A stretch of 64,000 bases of DNA from Buchnera aphidicola (Aphis nerii) (GTDB lineage Bacteria > Pseudomonadota > Gammaproteobacteria > Enterobacterales > Enterobacteriaceae), in NCBI RefSeq assembly GCF_005083105.1, contig NZ_CP034885.1:350449-414448 (forward strand). Reading direction: 5' to 3'. Position numbers and translations under genes: made by a program. Positions 19,835 through 29,224 of this stretch are shown here, piece after piece; positions within the stretch are counted from its first letter, which is position 1, and each line of letters opens with the position of its first letter. The notes under the pieces are model-generated. The model had not been told where the DNA came from and ran no database searches. It saw only the letters and a program-made list of their open reading frames with translations.

Positions 19835-20554
19835 GTGGTAAAGTTATTTAGTTGTAAAATTAAATATTATTTAACTACTCTTGCTTTATTAGCTATTCAA
19901 AGTTGCGCTTCTATTGAAAATCAACCCTTAGTGAGTGGAATTACTACATCTATAGTAGCTCCAAATATTTCTTCTAAAACTATAAATGGTTCTTTATTTC
20001 AAGAAAATATACCTGTTAATTATGGTTATCAACCACTATTTGAAGATCATCGATCTCATAATATTGGAGATACAATAACTATTGTATTACAAGAAAATAT
20101 AAGTGCAAGTAACAGTTCTTCTTCTAATATGACTCGGAATGGTAGTACAAATTTAGGTATGACAATTACACCAGGACAACTAAATCCTATATTAGGATTT
20201 AATATTAATGAAAGTAAAACAGGGTTTGATAGTATAGGTAAAAATGATTTTTATGGAAAAGGAAGTCATTCTGCTAAAAATACTTTTACTGGACTCATCA
20301 CAGTTACAGTACAAAGAGTACTACCAAATGGAAATTTACAAGTAGTTGGTGAAAAACAAGTTGCTATCAATGAAGGAATAGAATTTATTCGATTTTCAGG
20401 TGTAGTTAATCCTCATAATATTACTAAAAATAATTTAGTTGCTTCAACTCAAATTGCAGATACACGTATTGAGTATGTAAGTAATAGTCATATTAATGAA
20501 AATCAAAAAATGGGTTGGTTGCAACGATTATTATTAAAAATTTCTCCTGTTTAA
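19835..20554 (+). CDS. flgH: FlgH, flagellar L-ring lipoprotein
   Basis: Outer-membrane lipoprotein that forms the L ring. The 239 residues compare with 232 in E. coli. A signal peptide ends in a lipobox with Cys24 (LLAIQSC); Gln at the -3 position is unusual. The core [25 protein letters not shown] and the C-terminal [13 protein letters not shown] are conserved. The start is a GTG at 19835, with AAGGA at 19820-19824 about ten bases upstream. An ATG at 19827 opens only a 4-codon frame and is too close to the ribosome site. Confidence 0.95.
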   Translation: MVKLFSCKIKYYLTTLALLAIQSCASIENQPLVSGITTSIVAPNISSKTINGSLFQENIPVNYGYQPLFEDHRSHNIGDTITIVLQENISASNSSSSNMTRNGSTNLGMTITPGQLNPILGFNINESKTGFDSIGKNDFYGKGSHSAKNTFTGLITVTVQRVLPNGNLQVVGEKQVAINEGIEFIRFSGVVNPHNITKNNLVASTQIADTRIEYVSNSHINENQKMGWLQRLLLKISPV

Positions 20555-20595
20555 TATTTAAAATTATAAAAATAAAATTCTCAATATTATATAAA

Positions 20596-20627
20596 CTCAT
20601 AAAGGATTTCAAAAAATCCTTTATGAG
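20596..20627 (+). terminator. 14-bp perfect hairpin after flgH
   Basis: CTCATAAAGGATTT (20596-20609) pairs perfectly with AAATCCTTTATGAG (20614-20627) around the 4-base loop CAAA. It is among the strongest stems in the window. It is followed by AAAAGACTTC with no T run, so it may be a processing or stability element rather than an intrinsic terminator. Confidence 0.5.
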
Positions 20628-20667
20628 AAAAGACTTCATATAAAACTTATTAAATTATTTATAAAAA

Positions 20668-20696
20668 ATATATTATATATTGTATATATAATATAT
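20668..20696 (+). repeat. 12-bp A/T-only inverted repeat upstream of flgI
   Basis: ATATATTATATA (20668-20679) is the reverse complement of TATATAATATAT (20685-20696), with a 5-base centre. It lies about 45 bases before the flgI start, after the stronger flgH hairpin. Because the arms are only A and T it may be chance. Confidence 0.35.
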
Positions 20697-20739
20697 ATTT
20701 AAGAAATAGAATTAATACAGTAAATGCAAAAGGTATTTT

Positions 20740-21849
20740 ATGTTCAAGATAATATCGTTATTAAAATTTATTATTTGTATTTTAATAAGTTTTTATTCTT
20801 TTGCTCATGCGGAAAAAATACGTGATTTAACTAGTATTGAAGGTATAAGAGATAATCAATTAATTGGTTATGGATTAATAGTAGGTTTAGATGGAACTGG
20901 TGACCAGTCAACACAAGCTCCATTTACTAATCAATCCTTGTTTAACATGCTTTCTCAATTAGGTGTTACTATTCCACCAGATACTAATATGCATTTAAAA
21001 AATGTAGCAGCTGTCATAGTTACAGCAAAATTACCTCCATTTAGTCACGCAGGGGAAAAAATAGATGTAGTAGTTTCATCTATGGGTAATGCAAAAAGTC
21101 TGAAAGGTGGTACATTATTAATGACACCTTTAAAAGGAACAGATAATCAAATTTATGCTATTGCTCAAGGAAATATATTAGTATCTGATGTAATTGATTC
21201 TCAAAAAAAAAACAATCCTATAAGACTTAATCAAGTAAACTCAGGTAGAATTAACCATGGAGCAACAATTGAAAAAGAAATAAACACTGATTTTGGAAAG
21301 AAAAAAATAATTAATTTACAATTAAATCAAGAAGATTTTAGTATTGCACAAAAAATAAGTGATATGATCAATATGAAATATCCAGATACAGCAACAGCAA
21401 TAAATTCTAAAACAGTTCAATTGAACACTTATGCTAATAATACGATACAAGTTCATATGCTTTCTAATATTCAAGATATAGATATTGCTATGCCTGAACA
21501 AGAAGCAAAAGTTATAGTTAATCCTAGAACTGGGTCCATTGTAATGAATAAAGAAGTAAAACTAGGAACATGTATTGTTGCTCATAAAAATTTATCTGTC
21601 ATAATTAATAAAATAATTAATCAAAATGATCATTTAAATTTTTTACGATCACTATCAAATAATAAAAAAAATTTATTAAAAAATATTAATAATAAAAATT
21701 ATCTTGAAATGGAAACATTAAATAGTGAAAGTTTAAATCATATAATACGAGCATTAAACTCTTTAGGAACAAAACCTGATGAATTAATATCTATTCTTCA
21801 ATCAATGAAAATTGCAGGTTGTCTTCATGCTAAATTGGAAATAATTTAA
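20740..21849 (+). CDS. flgI: FlgI, flagellar P-ring protein
   Basis: Periplasmic protein forming the P ring in the peptidoglycan layer. The 369 residues compare with 365 in E. coli. A signal peptide ends after about residue 24 (FYSFAHAEKIRDL). The blocks IRDNQLIGYGLIVGLDGTGD and NVAAVIVTAKLPPF are diagnostic. The stop codon overlaps the flgJ start by one base, so the two are translationally coupled. The 185-base gap before it holds two hairpins. Confidence 0.96.
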   Translation: MFKIISLLKFIICILISFYSFAHAEKIRDLTSIEGIRDNQLIGYGLIVGLDGTGDQSTQAPFTNQSLFNMLSQLGVTIPPDTNMHLKNVAAVIVTAKLPPFSHAGEKIDVVVSSMGNAKSLKGGTLLMTPLKGTDNQIYAIAQGNILVSDVIDSQKKNNPIRLNQVNSGRINHGATIEKEINTDFGKKKIINLQLNQEDFSIAQKISDMINMKYPDTATAINSKTVQLNTYANNTIQVHMLSNIQDIDIAMPEQEAKVIVNPRTGSIVMNKEVKLGTCIVAHKNLSVIINKIINQNDHLNFLRSLSNNKKNLLKNINNKNYLEMETLNSESLNHIIRALNSLGTKPDELISILQSMKIAGCLHAKLEII

Positions 21850-22172
21850 TGCAAAATAATTTATCTTTATTTAACGTAACAAATTATAATACTAAATTTA
21901 TTAATGATTTAAAATATCAGGTTAAAAACAATCCTAAAAAATACGCATTAGAAACAGCTAAAGAAGTCGAAGGTATATTTATTCATATGTTATTAAAAAG
22001 TATGAGATGTTCTATTACAGAAGGAAATTTATTAGATAATAATCAAAGTCGTTTATATACAGAAATATATGATGAACAAATTTCAAAAGAATTAACTAAA
22101 AAGGGTCTTGGATTAACAACTATTATTTTGCAACAAATTGAACAAAAAAACTATATTTATAATAATTTTTAA
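21849..22172 (+). CDS. flgJ: FlgJ, rod-capping domain only
   Basis: In E. coli FlgJ is 313 residues: an N-terminal rod cap and a C-terminal peptidoglycan hydrolase. Here only 107 residues remain, with the cap motif AKEVEGIFIHMLLKSMR (about residues 38-54) and SRLYTEIYDEQISKEL. The hydrolase half is absent and there is no room for it: flgK starts 10 bases after the stop. Rod capping may persist, but wall opening must come from another enzyme or be unnecessary. The ATG overlaps the flgI stop (TAATG). Confidence 0.92.
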   Translation: MQNNLSLFNVTNYNTKFINDLKYQVKNNPKKYALETAKEVEGIFIHMLLKSMRCSITEGNLLDNNQSRLYTEIYDEQISKELTKKGLGLTTIILQQIEQKNYIYNNF

Positions 22173-22182
22173 GGGGAGCCAT

Positions 22183-23814
22183 ATGAGTTCCATATTAACT
22201 TCTACTATTTCTAGCCTTGATGCTATAAAAATATTAATAGATAATACATCGGAAAAAATTTTAAATCCAAAACATAGAAATGTATCAGAACGTATTGCAA
22301 TAGAAAACAATACAAATGATGACAATGCAAATGCAGGAGTAAAAATACAAAAAGTATACGATAATTATAATGATTTTATTGAAGAAGAAAAACGAAAAAC
22401 CAGTGAACGTATAGAAAATGAAGAAACAAAAATTGAACAATATTTAAAATTAGAAAGTTTATTTGTTAATAAAATGAATCTTTTTAATAATTTAATAAAT
22501 AAATTGTTCTCTTCTATAGAAGAAAATATTGTTAATAAAAATCAAAATGTATTCAATGAAGAAATTGAAAGAAATTTAAAAAATGTTATATTTGAGTTGA
22601 AAGATTTTAATAATAAACTAACTGTTTTAGAATATGATATTAAGAGTAATATATCAGAAAAAATAAAGAAAGCAAATATTTTAATTAATAAGATTTACGA
22701 TCTTAATGCCGATATTCGTTATTTTCCAGTAAAACAAGTACCTAATGGTATATATAAATATATTGATGAAAGAGATCAATTAGTTAATGAATTAAATGAT
22801 ATAATTGGTGTCACAGTAATTAAAAATAATAATAGTGTTGAAGTTCGTTTAAATAATGGAATGTGTATTATTAATGATAATAAAAAAACAAATTTAATTG
22901 TATTAACATCTAATACTGATGATAAATATATTAGTGTAGGTTGTTGGGATGATAACGAAAAGAAATTAAAAAAAATAGAACATATAATTCGGAGTGGATC
23001 TTTAGGCGCTCTTTTTACATTTCGAAGAGAAGATTTACAAAACGCTAGAAATAAACTTGGACAACTCACTGTAAATTTTGCTGATAGCATTAATGAACAA
23101 CATACATTGGGATATGATATAGTTGGCAATCTTGGGGAACAAGTATTTAATATTAGTACACCAGAAATCATATCTAGTTCAAATAACAAATCATATCCTT
23201 TTACTAGTATTAAATGGATGTCTACTGCAAATGCAAAAGACACAAATTATGTAGTATCTATGGAAAATAATCGGTGGATAGTTAAAAGGTTAAATGATCA
23301 AACAACATTCGAGCCAGAAATATATCAAAATAGCAATAATACATATCTTACTTTTGATGGAATGGAATTAAAGATTGAGGGAAATAATAACGAAGGTAAT
23401 ATGTATATGATTAAACCATATAATAAAATATTAGATGAACTAGAACTATTAGTTGTAAAAAACACTTCATTTGCATTTTCTTCAACAGATGATATTAGTC
23501 AGCAAAACAAAAATAATGCAATTAAAATCTATAATTTAAATAAAGATAAATTAGTTGATAAAAAAGAAACTTTAGGCGAATCCTATCTAAAATTTTTAAA
23601 ATCTATATCTTATAAATGTAATGATCTTGAAGAAAAAGTTCCTTTTAAACGTCAGATGCTTAGAATATTAAAAGATAAAAAATTATCAATATCTGATGAT
23701 ATAAATGAAGATTATAACAAGCTTAGTTATGAACAAAAATGTTACATTGCTAATGTTAAAGTATTAAAAATGGCAGAAAGCATTTTTAACGATATTATTG
23801 AATGTTATAGTTAA
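22183..23814 (+). CDS. flgK: FlgK, hook-filament junction protein 1 (diverged)
   Basis: First hook-filament junction protein. I start it at the ATG at 22183, which has a strong AAGGGGA site and gives MSSILTSTISSLD; an upstream in-frame codon at 22138 would overlap flgJ. The 543 residues compare with 547 in E. coli. The middle keeps LVNELNDIIGV, RSGSLGALFTFRREDL and LGQLTVNFADSINEQH. The N-terminal axial motif (normally NN-S--N--GY-RQ) is replaced by NPKHRNVSERIAI, and the C-terminal motif is also altered. No flgL follows. A shared terminator lies just downstream. Confidence 0.92.
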   Translation: MSSILTSTISSLDAIKILIDNTSEKILNPKHRNVSERIAIENNTNDDNANAGVKIQKVYDNYNDFIEEEKRKTSERIENEETKIEQYLKLESLFVNKMNLFNNLINKLFSSIEENIVNKNQNVFNEEIERNLKNVIFELKDFNNKLTVLEYDIKSNISEKIKKANILINKIYDLNADIRYFPVKQVPNGIYKYIDERDQLVNELNDIIGVTVIKNNNSVEVRLNNGMCIINDNKKTNLIVLTSNTDDKYISVGCWDDNEKKLKKIEHIIRSGSLGALFTFRREDLQNARNKLGQLTVNFADSINEQHTLGYDIVGNLGEQVFNISTPEIISSSNNKSYPFTSIKWMSTANAKDTNYVVSMENNRWIVKRLNDQTTFEPEIYQNSNNTYLTFDGMELKIEGNNNEGNMYMIKPYNKILDELELLVVKNTSFAFSSTDDISQQNKNNAIKIYNLNKDKLVDKKETLGESYLKFLKSISYKCNDLEEKVPFKRQMLRILKDKKLSISDDINEDYNKLSYEQKCYIANVKVLKMAESIFNDIIECYS

Positions 23815-23830
23815 TATTTGAATACGCTCT

Positions 23831-23870
23831 AAAAATAAAAACTTACTTTAAAAAGTAAGTTTTTATTTTT
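23831..23870. terminator. Bidirectional terminator between flgK and rne
   Basis: Bases 23831-23849 pair perfectly with 23852-23870: 19 pairs with core ACTTACTTT/AAAGTAAGT and A/T tails, so each strand ends in a T-rich run. It separates the convergent flgK and rne genes and is a textbook two-way intrinsic terminator. Confidence 0.85.
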
Positions 23871-23942
23871 CATATTTATTTTTTATAAATAATTAATGTA
23901 TTTTAAAATATTTAACATAAAATTAACTGATAAAAAACAATC

Positions 23943-26684
23943 TTATTCAGTTTTAGTAACAGGTGAATTAGAAAAATTAGTTGCAGAATGTGCTCCAGCG
24001 GAATTCTTTTTTTTATTTAATTTTCTTTGTAAAATAGAAGATTTAATTATTTTTTTATTTTTACTAAATAATGTATCATCAATAATTTTAGTAATAGGTG
24101 CAAAAGCTTGATTTTTTATATTTTCTTTATTTAAAAACTGATTATTTAAAAATTTTTTTTCATTTGATATTAATATATTGTTTTTTTTAAAAGATAGATT
24201 TAAGTTATTTCTTTCTTGAATTAAATTTTGTTTTTTAAAATTTTTTTTAATTTTATAAAAATAATATTTTTTATTTTCTTTAAAATTGTTAATTTTTTTT
24301 AATAATATACGTTTTTTAATAATCGTATTTTTTTTTAAAATAGATGAAATATTTATTTTTTTTTTAATAACTAAACTATGATTGTTATTTGTGGTATTTA
24401 CTTTTTTAAATGAGTTTTTAGTATAAATTTTTGTTAATAGAAACTCTAGTGAATGAATAACATCAATATTAATAGATTTTGAAAACTGAGTAGAATATAG
24501 ATTAAATAACTGATTTCTTAAAAGCATTAAATTTTTATAATTAGATTTTTTATAAATTTGCCAAATAATAAAAGAATTGTTTTTAATTAAATAATTATAT
24601 TCATTTAAATATTTAGAATTGTTATTTTTTTGAGAAACAATGTCTTCAAACAATAATTTTTTTTTAAAAAAGTTATTATTTTTAATATAGTTTGTGTTTT
24701 TTTTAAAAAAATCAAATTGTTCGATATAATTAATAATATTAATTTTTTTAAAGTATTTATTATAATAAAATAAATTATATTTTTTTTTAACAAATAATTT
24801 AGATTTATTATTAAAACAATTTTGATTTTTAATTATGTTATTTTTAGATATAATTTTAACATTATTAGTATTTCGAATTGAAAAATTATTTTCTTTTTTA
24901 AAAAAAATATTATTTTTATACTGAAAAATATTTTTTTTTAGTATTCCGCTTTTAATGAAAATATTTTTTATAAATAAAGATTTTTTTATCCAAGAGATAA
25001 AGTTAATAAAAAAGTTATTTGGAAAATTTTTTTTACAAACTGTTTTTGAAACAACATTGTCTGGATTAATAGAATAATCAAATAATGTGCTTTTTTTTAA
25101 AAATGGTTTAGATTTTATTTTTTGTTCTATCACTTCCTGTTTAATATTTTTTAAATTTTTATTATTTTTAATATTAGAAAGATAATAACTCATCGATGGT
25201 ATCTGCTCTCCTTTTCTAATTCTAGAAACGAGATAATGAGGAGTTTTCATATTTTTATTAGGTACAATAATTGTCTTTCCACCTGCTTGTCTTTTTTCAA
25301 TTGCGTGTACTGCATTTCTTTTTTCGTTTAATAAATAACAAGCAATTTCTATAGGAACAATAGCATGTACTTCATATGTATTTTCTTTTAATGCCTCCTC
25401 TTCAATTAAACGCAATATTGATAGGGATAATGACTCGTTATCTCTAATAGTACCTGTTCCTGTACATCTAGGACATATATGATGACTAGATTCACCTAAA
25501 GATGAACTTAATCTTTGTCTTGACATTTCTAATAAACCGAATCTAGAAATATTTCCAATTTGAATACGAGCTCTATCTTCACGTACAATTTCTCGAAGCT
25601 TGTTTTCCACAGTTTTTTGATTGATTATAGATGTCATGTCTATGAAATCAATGACTATTAATCCACCTAAATCTCTTAATCTCAACTGTCTAGAAATTTC
25701 TTCAACTGCTTCTAAATTAGTATTAAATGCAGTTTCTTCAATATCAACACCGCGTGTTGAACGGGCTGAATTAATATCAATGGCGGTTAAAGCTTCTGTA
25801 GTATCAACTATAATCGACCCACCAGAGGGAAGTCGCACTTTTCTTTGAAAAGCAGAATTTATTTGAGATTCAATTTGATAATAACTAAATAAAGGAGTTT
25901 CTCCAGTATAGAGTTTGATTTTATTAATAAAATCTGGACGACCTAAAGCAGAAATATGTTCTCGAGCTGTGTTTAGTATTTTAGGATTATCAATTAAAAT
26001 TTCACCAATATCTTGACGTAAATAATCTCTAAATGCACGAAAAATGACATTGGTCTCTTGATGAATTAAGAAAGGTGCAGATTTACTTTCTGAGGCTTTT
26101 TTAATAGCATCCCAATGTTTTAATCTAAGAGATAAATCCCATTGCAATGATTTTATAGATTTTCCAACTCCAGCTGTTCGAATAATTATACCCATGTCTT
26201 TAGGCAATTTTAAAGATACTAATAAATCTTTTAGTTCAGTCCGATCATTTCCTTCAACTCTTCTTGATATACCAGTAATATTAGGATTGTTAGGCATTAA
26301 AACTAAATAACTCCCTGCTAATGTAATAAAAGTTGTTAAAGCTGCTCCTTTATTTCCTCGCTCTTCTTTATTAATTTGAACTATAAGTTCCTGTCCTTCT
26401 TGCAAAATATTTTTAATATTTAAAGGTATATTAACATTGTATTTTTTTGGAAAATATTTTTTTGCAATTTCTTTTAAAGGTAAAAAACCATGTTTTTCTA
26501 TTCCATAATTTACGAAAGCAGCTTCCAAACTAGGTTCTATTCGAGTTATTTTCCCTTTATATATATTCGATTTTTTTTGCTCTGATCCAGAATTTTCTAT
26601 ATCAAGATCATATAAACGCTGACCATCAACAAGAGCTACACGCAACTCTTCCTGCTGAGTTGCGTTGATTAACATTCTTTTCAT
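23943..26684 (-). CDS. rne: Ribonuclease E
   Basis: Endonuclease for mRNA decay and rRNA/tRNA maturation, scaffold of the degradosome. I start it at the ATG at 26684, giving [21 protein letters not shown] as in E. coli; the longer frame adds 15 unrelated residues. The 913 residues compare with 1061. The S1 domain is near 35-125, the catalytic Asp303 and Asp346 are kept, and the zinc link is C404-P-R-C407. A segment at about 557-571 ([14 protein letters not shown]) resembles the membrane-binding segment A. Residues about 580-890 are Asn/Lys/Ile low-complexity sequence. The last 20 residues ([14 protein letters not shown]) resemble the PNPase-binding tail. Confidence 0.97.
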   Translation of the reverse strand: MKRMLINATQQEELRVALVDGQRLYDLDIENSGSEQKKSNIYKGKITRIEPSLEAAFVNYGIEKHGFLPLKEIAKKYFPKKYNVNIPLNIKNILQEGQELIVQINKEERGNKGAALTTFITLAGSYLVLMPNNPNITGISRRVEGNDRTELKDLLVSLKLPKDMGIIIRTAGVGKSIKSLQWDLSLRLKHWDAIKKASESKSAPFLIHQETNVIFRAFRDYLRQDIGEILIDNPKILNTAREHISALGRPDFINKIKLYTGETPLFSYYQIESQINSAFQRKVRLPSGGSIIVDTTEALTAIDINSARSTRGVDIEETAFNTNLEAVEEISRQLRLRDLGGLIVIDFIDMTSIINQKTVENKLREIVREDRARIQIGNISRFGLLEMSRQRLSSSLGESSHHICPRCTGTGTIRDNESLSLSILRLIEEEALKENTYEVHAIVPIEIACYLLNEKRNAVHAIEKRQAGGKTIIVPNKNMKTPHYLVSRIRKGEQIPSMSYYLSNIKNNKNLKNIKQEVIEQKIKSKPFLKKSTLFDYSINPDNVVSKTVCKKNFPNNFFINFISWIKKSLFIKNIFIKSGILKKNIFQYKNNIFFKKENNFSIRNTNNVKIISKNNIIKNQNCFNNKSKLFVKKKYNLFYYNKYFKKINIINYIEQFDFFKKNTNYIKNNNFFKKKLLFEDIVSQKNNNSKYLNEYNYLIKNNSFIIWQIYKKSNYKNLMLLRNQLFNLYSTQFSKSINIDVIHSLEFLLTKIYTKNSFKKVNTTNNNHSLVIKKKINISSILKKNTIIKKRILLKKINNFKENKKYYFYKIKKNFKKQNLIQERNNLNLSFKKNNILISNEKKFLNNQFLNKENIKNQAFAPITKIIDDTLFSKNKKIIKSSILQRKLNKKKNSAGAHSATNFSNSPVTKTE

Positions 26685-26998
26685 TATAACATTTTCTCTC
26701 TTATTTTTATAAATAAGTAAATACATCAACAGGAAATATGTACTTTTAAAAAAATAATATTTTATTATCTAACTATGATTTTTATTTAAAATATATATAA
26801 AAATAAGTTGTTTTAAAATAGCATAAAAATAACTTAAAAATTAATAAATAAAATTTTTTAAATAATTACAAAATATTATTTATACTAATAATTTAAAATT
26901 TTAAATAATTTAATTATTGATACTAATATATTTATATATTTAATTATATTATAATTAATAAAAATTAAAAAAATTACTTAATTATAGAGATTTTTTTA
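26685..26998. other. rne-rluC divergent spacer
   Basis: These 314 bases between divergent rne and rluC are almost entirely A and T. In E. coli the rne leader folds into hairpins used for autoregulation; I see no comparable stable stem here. An AGAGAG ribosome site lies before rne. No open frame, RNA gene or repeat is recognisable. Confidence 0.5.
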
Positions 26999-27943
26999 AT
27001 GACATATAAAACATTGTCTGCATCTATTATATATATTAATGAAGATATGATAAATCAACGAATTGATAATTTTTTGAAAAAAAAATTTAAAAATACACCT
27101 AAAAGTATGATTTATCGTATTATTAGAACAGGAAAAGTTCGAATTAATAAAAAAAGAATTAAACCAAACTATAAATTAAAAATTGGAGATTATCTAAAAG
27201 TTCCATCAATTAAAGTATTAATTCAAGAAAAAAAATATTTCAATGTTAAAAATTATGAAAAAAATTTATTAAATAACATTCTTTATGAAGATGATCATTT
27301 GCTAATAATAAACAAACCCTCTGGTATTGCAGTACATGGCGGAAGTGGTCTTAATTTTGGAGTTATAGAATATTTTCGAAACGTTCGGCCGTTAGAAAAA
27401 TTTCTTGAACTTGTACATCGTATTGATCGAGATACATCAGGTATATTAATTTTAGCAAAAAAAAGAACATCGCTTGTAAAAATGCATCAACAAATCAGAG
27501 AAAATAAAATAAAAAAAGAATACATAGCATTAGTACATGGTTTATGGCCACATAATTTAAAAAAAATATCACAACCTTTATTAAAAATTACTTCAAATAA
27601 CAAACAAAAAAAAGTTATCATTAACGATAATGGAAAAATTTCAGAAACTTATTTTCAGATAAAAAAACAATATTCTTTTACAACATTAATTTCTGTTTTC
27701 CCAAAAACAGGTAGAACGCATCAAATACGAGCACATACATCACATGTTGGTTGTCCAATATTATTTGATAAACGTTATGGAAATTTAGATTTAGATAAAC
27801 TAATAAAAAACAAAGAAAGTTGTAATAGACTCTTATTACATGCTATTTCTATTAATTTTATACATCCTAGTAATGGTAATATATTAAATATAAAAGCACC
27901 ACTAGATATGAATATTAGAAATTTTTTACAAACTCTTGTATGA
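26999..27943 (+). CDS. rluC: RluC, 23S rRNA pseudouridine synthase (955/2504/2580)
   Basis: Converts three uridines of 23S rRNA to pseudouridine. The 314 residues compare with 319 in E. coli. An N-terminal S4 RNA-binding domain (about 18-80, RIIRTGKVRINKKR) precedes the catalytic RluA-type domain with HRIDRDTSGILILAKK, which holds the catalytic Asp, and GRTHQIRAH. It is divergent from rne, as in E. coli, and is followed after 68 bases by rpmF. Confidence 0.96.
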   Translation: MTYKTLSASIIYINEDMINQRIDNFLKKKFKNTPKSMIYRIIRTGKVRINKKRIKPNYKLKIGDYLKVPSIKVLIQEKKYFNVKNYEKNLLNNILYEDDHLLIINKPSGIAVHGGSGLNFGVIEYFRNVRPLEKFLELVHRIDRDTSGILILAKKRTSLVKMHQQIRENKIKKEYIALVHGLWPHNLKKISQPLLKITSNNKQKKVIINDNGKISETYFQIKKQYSFTTLISVFPKTGRTHQIRAHTSHVGCPILFDKRYGNLDLDKLIKNKESCNRLLLHAISINFIHPSNGNILNIKAPLDMNIRNFLQTLV

Positions 27944-28011
27944 TATGTTTTAAAAACATTAAAATAAAATGATTTATTTTTATATAAATATTATATAGAG
28001 AGGGAAATTAA

Positions 28012-28176
28012 ATGGCTGTACAAAAAAATAAACCAACTCGCTCTAAAAGAGGTATGAGACGTTCACATGATTCGCTAAAAAATATAACATTATCCATAGA
28101 TAAAGTTTCTGGAGAAACACATATTAGACATCATATGACTCAAAAGGGATTTTATAAAGGTAAAAAAGTTCTTTAA
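28012..28176 (+). CDS. rpmF: 50S ribosomal protein L32
   Basis: Large-subunit ribosomal protein. The 54 codons read [20 protein letters not shown] at the start, identical to E. coli in nearly every residue, and end with [16 protein letters not shown] lies upstream with good spacing. E. coli L32 has 57 residues. In E. coli rpmF is followed by plsX and fabH; here a hairpin and then fabD follow. Confidence 0.97.
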   Translation: MAVQKNKPTRSKRGMRRSHDSLKNITLSIDKVSGETHIRHHMTQKGFYKGKKVL

Positions 28177-28185
28177 AACAAATAG

Positions 28186-28214
28186 AAGCGGTATTTTTTA
28201 AAAGTACCGTTTTA
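28186..28214 (+). terminator. Terminator between rpmF and fabD
   Basis: AAGCGGTA (28186-28193) pairs with TACCGTTT (28205-28212), including a G-U pair, followed by a short T-rich stretch. It would separate rpmF from the fatty-acid genes, which lie in one transcription unit in E. coli. Confidence 0.65.
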
Positions 28215-28285
28215 TAAAAAATTATTTTCGAAATACAATATTATTTATTTCAATAAATTTTTTGTTTAATAAAAAGGTTGTTTTA

Positions 28286-29224
28286 ATGTGTTTATTTGCT
28301 ATGTTATTTCCAGGTCAGGGTGTTCAATATATAAATATGTTGTCTTCTTACTTAAAAAAAGAAAAACTTTTTCAAAATACTTTTAAGGAAGCTTCAGAAT
28401 ATATAGGATATAATTTATTAAAATTAATAAAAGAAGGCCCTTTAAAAATACTTAATAATAGTCAATATACACAACCAATAATATTAACTTCATCAATTGC
28501 AATTTATAGATTTTGGAAACAATGCAATGGAAAAAATCCATCTTTAATGTCTGGACACAGCCTAGGAGAATATTCTGCGTTAGTTTGTTCTAATTCATTA
28601 GAATTTAGTGATGCATTAAAAATAGTGCATATGCGTGGTAAACATATGCAAAAAATTGCTTTAAATCAATCATGTTTAGTAAAAGCAATAATTGGTTTAG
28701 ATCAAAATATTGTAAGAAAAATTTGTCAAAAATATACATCAAAAACAGTTTCTGTTGCAAGCATTAATTCTGATAATCAAATAATTATTTCAGGCTCTCA
28801 ATTAGATGTCTATCAAGCTAGTTTAGATTGTAAAAAAAATGGAGCTAAGTTTATATTTGATATCAATCTTAATATACCAATACATAGTTATTTGATGCAA
28901 CCAGTTGCTAAAAAAATTGAATCTATATTAAAAAATATTAAAATTAAACAACCTAAAATACCAGTTATAAATAATGTAGATGTAAAATGTGAAAAAAATA
29001 GTAATAAAATTAAAAATGCTTTAATAAAACAAATATATAAAACGGTAAGATGGAAAGAAATAATAGATTTTATACAAGAAAAAAATATTTTTATTATGCT
29101 AGAAATAGGACCAAATAAAATTTTAACAAATTTAAATAAAAAAAATATTAATCTAGTTTCTTTAAATACAAGTAATAAAAAATATTTTTTAGAAGCTTTT
29201 AAAAAAATTAATTTAAAATCATGA
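28286..29224 (+). CDS. fabD: FabD, malonyl-CoA-ACP transacylase
   Basis: Moves malonyl from CoA to acyl carrier protein for fatty-acid elongation. I start it at the ATG at 28286, giving MCLFAMLFPGQG in register with E. coli; AAAGG lies upstream. A TTG at 28262 would add 8 unrelated residues. The 312 residues compare with 309. The GHSLGE motif with nucleophile Ser92, and the His in PIHSYLM (about 201), are present. The stop overlaps the fabG start (ATGA). It forms a unit with fabG and acpP. Confidence 0.96.
   Translation: MCLFAMLFPGQGVQYINMLSSYLKKEKLFQNTFKEASEYIGYNLLKLIKEGPLKILNNSQYTQPIILTSSIAIYRFWKQCNGKNPSLMSGHSLGEYSALVCSNSLEFSDALKIVHMRGKHMQKIALNQSCLVKAIIGLDQNIVRKICQKYTSKTVSVASINSDNQIIISGSQLDVYQASLDCKKNGAKFIFDINLNIPIHSYLMQPVAKKIESILKNIKIKQPKIPVINNVDVKCEKNSNKIKNALIKQIYKTVRWKEIIDFIQEKNIFIMLEIGPNKILTNLNKKNINLVSLNTSNKKYFLEAFKKINLKS

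Noticed and set aside
22138..22182. Upstream start for flgK overlapping flgJ
   Set aside because: The strong AAGGGGA site and family alignment support the ATG at 22183.
22776..23243. Minus-strand 155-residue frame inside flgK
   Set aside because: Shadow of the well-supported flgK frame.
24605..24793. Minus-strand 62-residue frame in the rne linker
   Set aside because: An alternative frame of low-complexity poly(A)-rich coding sequence inside rne.
26685..26729. 15-residue N-terminal extension of RNase E
   Set aside because: The conserved [14 protein letters not shown] start is at 26684.
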